Source: Schistosoma mansoni (taxonomy: Eukaryota > Platyhelminthes > Trematoda > Strigeidida > Schistosomatidae). Taken from it: 64,000 bases of DNA. The stretch covers positions 15,302,434 to 15,366,433 of the forward strand of contig NC_031502.1 in NCBI RefSeq assembly GCF_000237925.1, given 5' to 3'. This document shows, piece after piece, positions 21,261-33,106 of this stretch. Position 1 is the stretch's first letter. Each line of letters begins with the position of its first letter. The notes beneath the pieces were generated by a model. The model was not told the origin of the DNA, searched no databases, and worked only from the letters and a program-made list of their open reading frames with translations. The translations under genes were made by a program, and so were the position numbers.

Positions 21261-24200
21261 TAACTGTCTCACGTTCTACGTAGCCCAACTTCACTAGCTG
21301 AAGTTTTTCGCTCGAACTCATGAAACTACCTCCCAAAATTAGTCGCTAGTAAGTACATGATAATTATTAGTACAGAAGTTTTCAGAGACTGTTACATTTT
21401 CACAGTTCACATACTTATTTTATGGCATTCGTTTGAACTGGTATAACTTTTATCTATTTCAATCATGTTAGAGATAAAACAGTGTAATACTTTCTAATTG
21501 ACAAGGTGCTTACTGTCACTAACACTACTTTTCTTGAATGGAAATGACAGTTACTTATCAGTTGCAACCTTTTAAAATTGTTTTGTTTGATTCCTTTTAT
21601 AATGAGCAGAGTGTCAGTAAGTTATAATCCACTTAGATCAAAGGCGTAGGTTAGGTGTATTCATTAGGATGTGATTTGTTCATTTTATGTATTTGGATTA
21701 CATGGAACAATAACCACGAAGAATGTAATATTTAGTAATATCGTGGTGTGTGCTACTGATGTTGACAGATATAAGTAGTATGTATCATAAATCAAAAGTG
21801 AAATGCCTGGAGACAGGGGGTTAAGAAGATCAAAAAAAGAGAACGAAAACAAAGAATGATTGGCGTGAAAACAAAAAGATATTGAAGTCTGAGACGATTG
21901 ATTAACATTTTACAGAAGAAACAGTCAATTTTGAGACAATTAACTTATATCTTGCGAATGAAGAATTTACCGTATGGTTCTCAGATTTTACTAAGACGTT
22001 TTGTAGTGTTGTGTTCAGATACATTGGATTGTCACCACTTGTGTTCTCGTCCACTACTAGTTTAGGAAACATTTGGTCACTCAATCCTACCTCTGCTTTC
22101 CGATTAGTGATCAATAAACCATACAATGTTAATAAAGTAGACATTAGGGAATGACGTTTTATCCAACCTACTTTTATGTCAAACTTATCTCAATAACATA
22201 AAGTTTGTTTATCTTCTTGATACGTTATATTTCACAGAGGAGCTATCAAAATCGTAGGAAAGATATCAAGATCAAAAGTAACAACCTGAAAATTACCACT
22301 TGTTAAGAATAACTAGCATAACTGAATAAAACACATCTGGTCAATTCTAAGATAATTTATTCAGAATGAAAATTAGGCACTCACGGTTATGACTTAGAAA
22401 GGGGTTGATGATGCATATAGTTGGAGAAGATGAAATATTTCTACAGTGCTCTTTGAATTTAGGACGACTTTCCATCTTATCCCTGTTGAATTCTATTTAC
22501 AAGTATTCCTAAGTTGACAAGTATGTGTCTCACTAAAATATAAAAGTAAGCAGTCCTGTCCCATTCATTAATTTTATTTAAAAAAAATAGACAGTTTGAT
22601 CACATTTGATTATTGGTTTCACGTACAAGCGTTCATAATATTATTATAATTACTGTAACTTCATTAAACTTTATTAAGACGGCTAGTTAAATTGACTTGA
22701 CCGAAAAGATAATTTCTTACGCGTCTGATAGCAGCATTTCTAGATAAGTAAAACATCGGAAATCCAATGGACAGAGTAATAGAGATTCATTCAAATTTCC
22801 ACATATTTAACTTATGGATGTCGTCTTTAAGGAATGCCAATTAAGTCTGGAATTTGAGAATAGTGAAAATACACTGTCTGATTTAATCAAATCATGAGTA
22901 ATTTCTAAATTGACTCATTTTTATGTTGCGTAGAAATTTAGTGATCTTGAATTATTTTCGTTTGTCAAGTGATAAAGATAAAAAATTTAAAAAGCATTTC
23001 TTCGTCCCTTTTACAACCTCTGCTTAAGAACATAACACAGATAAGACTATAAGATCTTTAGGTCATCGAATTATTGTGAATACGTTTCTATCAAGGACTG
23101 GTTCCGGATGGTGAATCATAGAGAACTAGGAAACACTGAATATCTGTTTCGTCCAAGTCTAAGACCCTACAACAATCCGTATTACCATTTGAAAATCACC
23201 AACAATTTGAAGTTGAACAAATATGAGACAAGTCAAAAATGATTTAAAAGGATTAATGTCTCCATATAAAACCGAGAGATCCAAAAAGCATTAAGGTTTA
23301 ACAGAAGAAGAAACTATTTAAATACGTAAACAAAACTGAAATTGCAAAATATTAAAAAATTATTCAAATATCTATTTTAATCAAGCAAACATAGGAAAAT
23401 ATTCCTTAACCTGTAGCATAACGTTGCAAATCCCTTGAGAATTACAAGATAGGCACAAAAGAATTGACCGATGCATGTTTGAACGTTCAAGTGATAAATC
23501 TTAATGATTTTATTTGAGTCATTAAGACACATTGATCGAAAGCATCTGTGTTTCTTTACAAAACTTTCAACTACTTAAAAATGTGATAAGTAGCCAAAAT
23601 TTTATTTTGCATCTCCAAAGTACTGTGTAGATGAACATAGAATATGTGGCTTGTAATTTTATCTTACTATTTATATAATGTACAGTCTATAATTCTAATC
23701 AGTGAGAAAAGTTGAATTGCATTCCAGATAAATTCCAGTCTGAATAAGTCATTTTCATTGGAAAAATGTTTGATTTTAATCCTAAAATTGTACTGTATTT
23801 AACCATGTGGAAATCTGTATAAGATTGTTCCCTTTATATAAGAACTCTCGTCTAAATTAGAGAGAATAGTTTCACAGTATTTGAGCGCCGAGTTGATGTA
23901 AGACATTAAATAGGAATAATATATATTTGTAAAGTCTCAGCGAATGAATTTGTAGTAAGTCCAACGTTTCGCCTGGCAATCTGGTCCAAGCTTTTTCAAG
24001 CTTTAGTTCATATACTCGTCCACTTCTTTAACATGTAGCACAGTTTCTTTTTGACTACCTCCATTTACTTAACATCTTAGTCATTATGTATTATCACGAC
24101 ATAAAAATAAAATTTACAGTTTTAATTTCATCGTTCAGTCTGATCTTCATTCTCTTAATCATTTGACATTTATACTCCGTTAACTTTTATTAATTACTTA

Positions 24201-26382
24201 TGATACTTGCTGCAATTTATTTTGGGTTACTGTGGTAAAGATCATTCTATTACGTTTTAGTGATCGAAAAGAAGGGGAAATAAAATATGAAACAGTGATT
24301 CCTTTTCAGTTTCTAAGCGAATGTAGGATATAACGGACAATAAATTACTTGTTATCGTTGCTTCGGATCGCTAAGGTTCGTGATAAAACGACGCTCAAAC
24401 GGACCACTTCTTTTCCCTTGGCTAACTTCTGGCTCAATCACTTAGCAATTATTTTGACATGACATAATTTGACTAATTAACATTCAGCTATGCTCTTTAT
24501 ATTTTCGTAAGTTAAATTTACCTTATTCCTATATCTTATTATTATTTCAACAACTGTAAACATTTAAGAAACCTGAATTAGCACCCACTACTATTTATTA
24601 TTTCTTACCTAATTCACATTATACCATATATATTATGTAATCCTCGATTAAACACTTATCCTCATTTGTAATTACATTATTACTTTTTCCGCCCTATGTT
24701 ATCCATACTTATTCTGATTATTAGTCTCACTATTTCAATGGACCTATAAACTAACTCAGCTTAACATTGCACATTGATCATTTCAGTGTTGACAATTTTA
24801 TCTACTTTTGTTCTGATAATTCTTTCTATGATTTCCATTGACTTATAAGTTGATTCATGTAAACACTAAACACTAGTAATTCTAATATAAACAATCACAA
24901 CTTTATTCCTCCAAGAATCTTAAATTTCCAATATACCAGGATTTCAATTAGTTTTAGATTTCCTAGCCACGTTTTTTTGAGGGAAGTCAATAAGTCGTAA
25001 CTCTCATTTGTGCCTACGAAGACAGTAATAGTAAATAACTTGTAGGAACATTATGCCATTATTTATTCAAAGAAATAAAACCAGACAGTGAATGAAATTG
25101 ATTTTATTTCTAGATGAGGTCAGTGACGAGCGACTGGTCTCTTGTACTGTAAATTAAGATAATGTAACAAACCATTTTATTATTTGACATTAAGCTGGAT
25201 GATCTAAGAAATACAAAATACAGATAGAAAATGTAACGGCTAAACAAAGTTATTACTGTAATAATTTGACGGATTCGTTCAAACATTAAATTTTCGTTGA
25301 ACAATGTGTTTTAATTGATTTACTTTCTTAGTAATTAAAAACTCATTAAGCTACATTAAATCTGTGTACCATAATGTTTATCACCAGCATATTAATGAAT
25401 TCATCATTCGGATTGATAATTTCGTATTGGTTGATACGAACGTTAACCTACAGGGTATGTGATACTAATAAACATTAAACGGATATATCCTGTGAAAGTA
25501 AAATACTTAACCATTGTTCACAAAAAGCTACCTTTGCAAACATTACTCGAAGAAAAATCCGTTACAATTTGCAGAACATAAAACCTATTTAACAGATTTC
25601 AGTAGAAACTCTACATTTAGTAAGTCTTAGTCAATTAACCTATTTTCCTGTAATATATCACTGTTGAACGTAATGAAGTTAAAATATACTCACTGCAAGT
25701 ATTAAAAACCCGTCAAAGATCTTCAAGAATTCTTAAGTACGTTTTACCTTAACACAAACTGAAAGTAACCTAGATAATATAATTACCGCTAGGTTTCATC
25801 CATTGAATATATCATGATAAAATATAAACTTCATTCTCTCATTTGATCTTTAAACATCACATAGAAACTATTCACAGCAAATACCTAAACAATACTGTGT
25901 GCATTTGTACTGATCATGATCAGTTATGTATCATCTTGTATTGTCCTCCTGATATTACATAATTTTCTGATCCCATGATAATTGTTATTTATAAATTATA
26001 CATGCTGATTTATTATTTGTAATTAGGTAATTATAAAACAAATATGATTGAACATTATGTACTTTAATTAAATTGTTTAATTAATAAACTTTTAATTACA
26101 TGGAGAATGTATCACATTAGTCAACATGCATACACAATTATGCCATATGATAAGAAGGATTAATTAGATTAGTTTTTTTAATTATATTCTATAAAGGAAA
26201 CACAATTCAAATCAGCTGATTTATTTAGTTACTTCAAACAAATCACATTCAATGAAAATAAGTGACATGAACTCAATGAAAACGATGTATTTTAATTGAA
26301 AAAAAATTAACTAACTAATTGAAACGTGACTGTCACATTATTATTTATTCAATGAAATAAACAATTAAAACTTTATCAGAAG
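21261..26382. other. No confident gene; one unidentified minus-strand frame at 21902-22144
   Basis: Five kilobases of AT-rich sequence without a supported gene. The 80-codon minus-strand frame at 21902-22144 (hydrophilic, with an N-glycosylation-like NHT and NSS) has no domain I can name. It could be an exon or a retroelement relic. Nothing else is structured except ordinary A/T runs. Confidence 0.35.
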
Positions 26383-26910
26383 GGGGTTTCGTCCTATTGT
26401 GGGACTCCTTAGCATTGCGCATCCACGATTCCGCCTCACGAGATTCGAACCTTCCAGTGCCTCAAGGTTTCCATGGTGGTCTAGCTTCAATTGACGCATG
26501 ATCTCAACTATATAAAATTACTAAAATCTCCACAAAACCCCCCTTTCTGATAATGATCATATGCTCACTAGTGACTGGCTCCATGAGGTATTTCGTGGAG
26601 TTCTAGTGAGAAGCAGTAACCAGTGCAGTCCAACCACGTCTGTTGGGAGATAACAACTCACTGAAGACGTTGATAAATGGTTGCTCAATTTCGTGGATTG
26701 GTTGAAGTTAGACATTAACACCATGCCGGCTCAGTGGTCTATCGGTTAAGTGCTCGCACGCGATACTGATAGGTGCTGGGTTCGAATCTCGCGAAGCGGG
26801 GTCGTGGATGCGCACTGCTGAGGGGTCCCACAATAGGCCGTCCAGTGCTTCCAAGTTTTCCATGGTGGTCTAGCTTCAATTGACTCATGATCTCAACTAT
26901 ATAAAATTGA
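26383..26910 (+). repeat. SINE family 2 mosaic; ribozyme core deleted
   Basis: 26555-26905 is a long plus-oriented copy matching 12208-12545. It has an A-box-like GCCGGCTCAGTGGTC from 26725 and a perfect B-box-like GGTTCGAATC at 26779-26788. Its hammerhead keeps CTGAGGG..GTCCC but has lost the whole GGAC-GAAA block (CCCACAATAG joins directly to GCCGTCC), so it cannot cleave. 26383-26452 is a minus-oriented piece with an intact GAAA but CTAAGGA in place of CTGANGA. The 3' tail (CCATGGTGGTCTAGC...) occurs twice in direct orientation, at about 26468 and 26859. Confidence 0.65.
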
Positions 26911-27289
26911 AACTTTAATGAAAACTCGATAATTTCAGTAGCAGATTACACTGTATCTATCAATAAGGATTTACTAATCGTGCACTGTAGTACACTCTAA
27001 TACCTTTGTTAAGAATTGGAGCTGTAGTGACTACAACGATGTTGGAGTCATTCTTTGTGATCATGGCGACTGGTGTTTTTATTAAATTACCTATTGTATT
27101 GAAAGGATTTATTCAATAAATTTATGTTTGAATATTATCCCATATTACACCATAATCTATCATTTGAAACATTGTTTGTTTGTTTGGTAAATTTGAATCG
27201 AGTGACCAAAAATACTATTAAAGATTATCATATAGTTACCTGAAAGCATTCTTTACTTACTCATTTAAAATATCGAATACACACTGTAA

Positions 27290-27690
27290 AGATTATTTAT
27301 TTTTATTTATTTAAATATATACATATTGGTACAAAAGGGCACCAGATACATATGCGTCTCACAAAATAATGAGAATGGGAGGAGAAAGCTGGAAGGTGTG
27401 TATATATAAAAGAAGAAATAAATAGGATGAGAAAAAAGAGAAGAGTAATGATGGGGGAACTGAAATGTACAACCAGAGGAACTCTCTCAGTTAAGAAAGT
27501 TATATCCACTCTTTATGAAGAAAGTAAAAGAAGGTTACAGTAGGCTCGCCACTGGCTTCTATTCTGAGCCATATCTGATAACGTCTCTAGCCACTGTGTT
27601 GCACCATCGCTCGGACCCCAGCCAGGGAGTCGTGAAGGACCAACAGAAGATAGCCCTTTTCAGCTTTCTTTCATACCACACCATGTCATA
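27290..27690 (-). mobile_element. Non-LTR retrotransposon 3' end
   Basis: The minus strand across 27515-27680 encodes a C-terminal tail of the type LPGWGPSDGATQWLETL followed by SDMAQNRSQWRAYCNLL, known to me from schistosome RTE-like reverse-transcriptase polyproteins. The 3' UTR follows down to an A/T-rich end near 27300. The rest of the element is missing (5' truncation, the usual fate of target-primed insertions). Confidence 0.6.
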
Positions 27691-28074
27691 CACTGACCAC
27701 CACTGTCATTCACTGACCACCACTGTAAAGAAGTTATTCCTAGGAGATATTTTTGATGAATTCACTGTGTTCAGTTTGAAATTTAACGTAAATATATGTA
27801 ACTCTGGCCAGTGACCTTTGAATTTATATAATCTCTACCAAAAACGCTGAAAAATTTGAAATAGCCATTAAGGGAAAACCACGCGATTAATGATAAATTG
27901 TTACAGATTTGTTAAAAGACATTTCAAAAACAAACATCTGTTCAACATTTATCTGTCAAGTCACGATTTTCGTGTGTTGTGGACTCGATAACATTATAGT
28001 TTCTCAATTTCACTCTCCTGCTTTTTACGTTCATCTAAAAATTCAACTTGCATGAATCTTTCAATAGTTGGGAA

Positions 28075-28170
28075 CATGAGTCAATTGAAGCTAAACCACC
28101 ATGGAAAACGTTGAGGCACTAAACGGCCGTTTCGTTCTATTGTGGCACTCCTCATCAGTGCGCACTCATA
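28075..28170 (-). repeat. SINE family 2 fragment with intact CTGATGA core
   Basis: On the minus strand: CTGATGA, GAGTGCC, GAACGAAAC and GGCCGTTTAG in the correct order, so both hammerhead core boxes are intact although stem II pairs poorly. Flanked by the ACCATGG tail seen in the other family-2 copies. Confidence 0.6.
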
Positions 28171-30781
28171 GTAATTATTTCACACTAGTCAACTAAATGA
28201 CTTTCTTCATGTTACACACTGAATTACACTTATAAAACACTTAGTTCATTCATACAAATCAGTGAGTGTGTGAGAGGCTTGAAACACATGAAATGAAATG
28301 TTTGTAGTTTTTGTTTTACAAAAGTTTATCAAAGGAACTAATTGAATGAAAAGACAATTCCTTCTTATCTTGAATTTGATCATTAATCTAGTTCACCGTT
28401 TACATTTCCGTGGAAACTCCCTATTCATTATGAATTAAACCGTTTTTCATTGTGAATGGATTCTCCAATTACTGATAATTATTAGTACCGTAATTGATAT
28501 TTGGGCATTGAGCAAAGCAACGTCAGATTTCTATGTTCTCATTTCATTTTCGAAATAACTCTTCCTGTTTACAAACATGATTCAATTGCTGAGAAGTGTG
28601 CATATTACTCAGAGAATTCCATAGAAGTTGAGAAATGCATCAAATGATTGGCTGCTCGTTATTTGTTCGAGGATCAATGTTTGGACAGTGATGGGAATCG
28701 AGTAACTGTTTAGAAAACACTTAGGAACGACGTTGTAAAATATTTGAGTTGATCTTAAAAATGCTATTTGAATATTATCTGGTATTCAGTTGTAACGTTA
28801 CATGTAACCAACAATGAGTTCAGAGGTAAATATTTATGTGTAATGCTGAGATAAGTGTTTCGATCGAGTTTGAAGTGGCGTGTTTAAAGGAGACTGAATT
28901 CCGATTGTCAATTTTGGAATAGTATTATCAATTAAGATTTTGTTGTAACATAATGTTCTCTCATTTGATCATTGTTATGTTTCAATTCAATTAACAGAAT
29001 CGTAACTTTCATAGTCCATTCTCTAATATCTTGTTTATACCGGATACTACATACATCTCTTAAACAGAATGACTAAACTCGTCAAAAAAGAATGAATAAT
29101 AGTTAACGATTATGAAAAGTTATCATGACCAAGTGAATGCTGGATAGACCACCTCTCCTTTGATTGACATAGAACTATCAATCTACTGCTTTTATCAATC
29201 ACTGTTAAATTCGAACTAATTCATCAAGAGTAGTGTCAAAATGTTTAGTCTCGTAAAATCTAAAATGCATATTACTTCTATCCAGTTGTAAAGGAATCAC
29301 CCCCGTTTTCATCATTAGATGAACGTGGTGATGTGTACATATGGAGCACGTATATCATACATATGAGTGAAAAGTTGTCCCAATCTTGTACTGGTTTAAA
29401 TCACTTAACTATTGAAAACTGATTCAGTTCAGAAAGATTCATTTTGTCACTTTAGTAAACCAAATAATTCAATAATCAATTACACATTTTCCTCATGATT
29501 GTTTAGCCCAAATAATTAGTTTTGAATCATGTTTCTCCAGGAAGTAGTCTATTATGCTTCAATCATATTTTCAACTGTACTACAAATATCATGATCCACA
29601 AATAGTTTGATTGACTCAAGATATTTATTTTTTCATCCTCGTCAGAAACAGACTCTCACCTCTTCTTGGTGCATTAGAGCTAGTTAACCTTGTTCACGTC
29701 GTCAAATGACGACTTGCAACCTAATACATTTCATTCTTTTATTCTTTCACGGTTTGGTAACCTCTGGGATGTGGCCTGAGGTGAATAGCATCCATACCTA
29801 TGTTTTTACTATGAAGTGTATGTATCTCGATCTATACACTTAAATATGTATGTAACTTATACATATGACCGCAAGTATCTTTCCGTTTGTGCATTATCAT
29901 GTGTATACGTCTTCGACGTATTGATTCTGTGTATTTATGTAACGCATACTTGCGGCAGTACTATGTGCCTTACTGGTGCATTCGTCATAGCTCTAAATGC
30001 TTTTAGTTTGTTACAGAGTTTCCGAATGTGACAACTAAGTGTAGACTGCGGCGTGTTCATTCGCACTAAATAAATCGGATTCCCTATTTTTACGCGAAAT
30101 ACACCAAAGTAAACTGCTAGCGAATCCGTTTGTTTTGCTTCTTCTAGTGCTGCAGTTGTGAACTATATGAAAAAGCTGTTTTTTTCCTGAAGGGTCTACT
30201 GGTTTTTCCCACTTAATTGGAAGGGATTAACTTAGAGAAACTGTCTTTTTTCGTTAGGTAAAAGTCAGCATGCCGAACCATCTGTCATCCATAACCTATG
30301 GTTTTCACTGAGCTAGTACGACTTTTGTTACGATGTTAAACATTCATTCAGTATTTTAGATCGTAATAAAAGCCAAATGTTTAGATTTTAAATGATCATT
30401 ACATAAAAAGTTATTTGAATTAACACCCTCTACACAACTACAAAAGACTAGAATGTCACCATGATTTGTCAGAGCTGCAGTTAATAATATTTACCAATAA
30501 ACTTCAAAAGTAATCAGGCTACACCTTTTCTCCCTTTGGTTGCTATAACAGATGGTTACAAATCATTGGTCTAAAAAAGAGCGCATACAGACACAACTGG
30601 TTGAGTGTCATCCCTCCATAAGATTTTCAGGTAGTTTAATTTAATTAGCAATGGGGTTTTAGATCTATGGTAATGCCAACCAGTTATGTATAACGGAGAT
30701 AACTTGGATACTTCAGGTACACCTACGTTGTATTCTATTGGTCAAAAGGGCAAGTAAGAGTCAGCTCATCGATATGGATTT
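28171..30781. other. No gene seen (intergenic)
   Basis: AT-rich spacer upstream of the 8-kDa-type gene. A 71-codon frame at 29816-30031 is hydrophobic and shows no family features; not called. Confidence 0.45.
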
Positions 30782-30791
30782 TATATTTAAA
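30782..30791 (+). promoter_or_regulatory. TATA-like element of the 8-kDa-type gene
   Basis: TATATTTAAA lies 84 bases before the proposed ATG at 30866, close to the 80 and 82 bases in EF genes 1 and 2. Confidence 0.5.
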
Positions 30792-30865
30792 CAGTGAAAC
30801 TTTTTTCTCTGACTTGTTAGTTCGATAGCTGGTTCTATTGTTCTGTTTCACTGTATTGCATTAGA

Positions 30866-31166
30866 ATGGTCAAGTGAGTGGACTCTTGACAATATTATAT
30901 AACGTTTTCTTAGTTTATTATAATACTTACCATTTACTGTGCATGATTTTTGTTTATGCTTTAGCCGTACAGAGGCTGCACAACTTTTGAAGCACCTTGA
31001 TAGAGATAAAAGTGGAAAAATTAGCTCACAAGAGTTAATGGAATTTTTGCACCCCGTTAACTGTCCATTCAAAAAAGAACAAGTTGAGAAGTTTATCAAG
31101 CAGCACGACAAAGACGGAGATGGACAACTAAATACTGATGAACTCCTTGATGTTTTATGTTCATAA
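30866..31166 (+). CDS. CaBP: 8-kDa-type calcium-binding protein, two EF-hands, 69 aa
   Basis: Best candidate for the schistosome 8-kDa calcium-binding protein (described from cercariae, as I remember, at 69 residues; this model also gives 69). Exon 1 is 30866-30873 (ATGGTCAA, then a perfect GTGAGT donor); exon 2 is 30965-31166 after ...ATGCTTTAG. The intron is only 91 bases. The joined codon is Asn3, 12 residues before loop position 1, the same intron site and phase as in the paralogues. Loop 1 runs from Asp15 to Glu26 (DRDKSG core) and loop 2 from Asp51 to Glu62 (DKDGDG core); both are canonical and 25 residues apart. The sequence around the loops (FIKQHDKDGDGQLNTDE) is closer to the last exon of the four-EF gene than to genes 1, 2 and 4. 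AATAAA at 31199 is 33 bases past the stop. An in-frame intronic ATG at 30939 would give an unspliced alternative, which I think less likely. Confidence 0.82.
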
Positions 31167-31204
31167 TTTCGTAAAGTTTCAGTAGTGTTTCTTTCATAAA
31201 TAAA

Positions 31205-32723
31205 TAGTAATTTAATTTCATACCACAGAGTTTATAAAACTTCATTTTTATAGTGGGTATTTTCTGTCGATTTGTTTTCTCTATAAAAAATCTTGTCTGC
31301 TATTTGTCGGGTAGTAAGTACTAGGTGGTTTATTCGGAACACATTTTCATCACACGTACTGCACAATGCTGTTGTTTTATCAAACCTTCACTAAGCTTCA
31401 CGTTAGAGAGTATATGAAGATATATTTCGGTTTGTTACTCTTGGATTATGTCCTACACCCGTCGAGTACAATTTCCATGTTGTAAGCTCTCATACCAACA
31501 AGGACAACTCACCTTTTATGTACTTAGTATGTGATGAAATTTCAAAAAAAAACAGAATCTGAATGCCAATATAGACTGCTTCACTGCGCGAAGTTATTTC
31601 TCATAATTTGTATGGATTCCAAAGAGTTTAGGTACACATTGTTAACAAGTCTACTTACTTTAGCTTCATCAAGTTCTTGAATATTCCGAAGCGGTGAATC
31701 GAACTAATGCGTTGTCCATTATTGCTTCCTGTCGAACGTTTTGTCATATGTGCATAATCTTCGACCATTTAGAAACAGTCATCTTGGTTACTTGTTACTT
31801 GTCAATATCTCATTGTACAATGCTCCAATCGTGTAGTAATTACATGTGTTCGGTTCTTTAACACAAGTAATCCACTAATTATTTATTCAGGTCTAATTAT
31901 CCTTGCCTCTGTTTTGCTATTGCTATCCTGGCTACTGACAGATACTCTAATTTTGTATTTCTCATAGAGTTAAAAAGACTATAAATGTTTTCAGGTTAGA
32001 AGTAATCGAAAACTGGATATTTTCAATCTCCAGATTGTTTAGATATAGGAAATTCATTTCTATGTTGAATCTAAGAATCATTGATTTTGTGAAGATATAT
32101 GATAAACTACTTACTATTTTTCACTCACTTGGTGAACAGTTCATTGCAATATTTGATAGATCACAACTTTGATTTTCATATGGTAATTTTAAATCATTAA
32201 CTAGAGTCGAATTACTTGCAAATAGAAGCTCATAAATACGCAAGCGCTACGGCGTCCAGAAAACATATCCCCCTTTGAACCCTAGGTTTACATTGTACAG
32301 ATGAATAAAATTTGTGTAAGAATAACAGAAAAAATTTCGTAATTTTGAGATACTTGCTACTAACCAATGAAATGTATTTTAATCATGTTATCAATAATGA
32401 AGAAAATACTTATTTCTGAGCAGTTTTCAATCATGTATGTGTCCATTGTGTGGTTTTTATAAGCAAATATATCGATTTAGAAATGTCATAAGGTAAATAA
32501 CTATGTAACTACAACATTGTATATATTGTCACAGTTGTCGATCAGATAGGTAAAACTTCAAGTAAGAAATATGCATGACCTTTTTTTAGAGTGATATTCA
32601 TATAATCAAAAGAATATATACTACATCTATGTAGCATTCACTGAGAAACAATAAAATCATTCAAAGTAAAGATTTGCATATTTTAAAGGCTTTATTGAAG
32701 AGAACTCGTTCTAATCATTAGAC
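31205..32723. other. No gene seen; holds a 26-base sequence repeated at 32735
   Basis: 3' flank of the 8-kDa-type gene. The only notable item is 31293-31318, which recurs exactly at 32735-32760 at the edge of a SINE insertion. Confidence 0.5.
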
Positions 32724-32952
32724 CTTAATGATTATTGTCTGCTATTTGTCGGGTAGTAAGGACGAAACGCGCGTCCTGGATTCCATTGATAACCACTATC
32801 CATCTCTCCTTATAATGCTTGTGAATGAAAGCTATATTGAGGCAATACGCACAGCATGCACATATGCCAATTAGAGACTGACCAGTTGCAGTCCTAACAC
32901 ATCGATGGGAAGATTCAAACAAACAATACTAAATGAACTTAATGATTATTGT
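32724..32952 (+). mobile_element. Hammerhead SINE insertion with 15-bp target duplication
   Basis: CTTAATGATTATTGT flanks the insert exactly (32724-32738 and 32938-32952), marking a target-primed insertion. The insert (32739-32937) is a family-1 SINE piece from GGACGAAACGCGCGTCC onwards, so it has the GAAA and cleavage side but lacks CTGANGA and stem II's first strand. In place of the missing part it carries about 22 bases (32739-32760) found also at 31297-31318. Confidence 0.8.
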
Positions 32953-33106
32953 TATTGTGTATTATATATATTGTATAAACGAAAACTTCATTTTCGAAGT
33001 CGCTTTGTAACTACGACTACATCAAATAGCATTATAGTAAAATATATTAAGTCATCATTAAGTCATATATTAAGTCAACGGTGTACATAAACAGAGTTTA
33101 AAAAGG

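Noticed and set aside
28801-28830. ATGAGTTCAGAG|GTAAAT as first exon of the 8-kDa-type gene
   Set aside because: Good donor but phase 0, which does not fit the phase-2 acceptor at 30964, and no TATA box at the family distance.
30939-31166. Unspliced start of the 8-kDa-type gene at the in-frame ATG 30939
   Set aside because: This ATG lies in the pyrimidine-rich intron end; the GTGAGT donor at 30874, the TATA spacing and the 69-residue length favour the spliced form.
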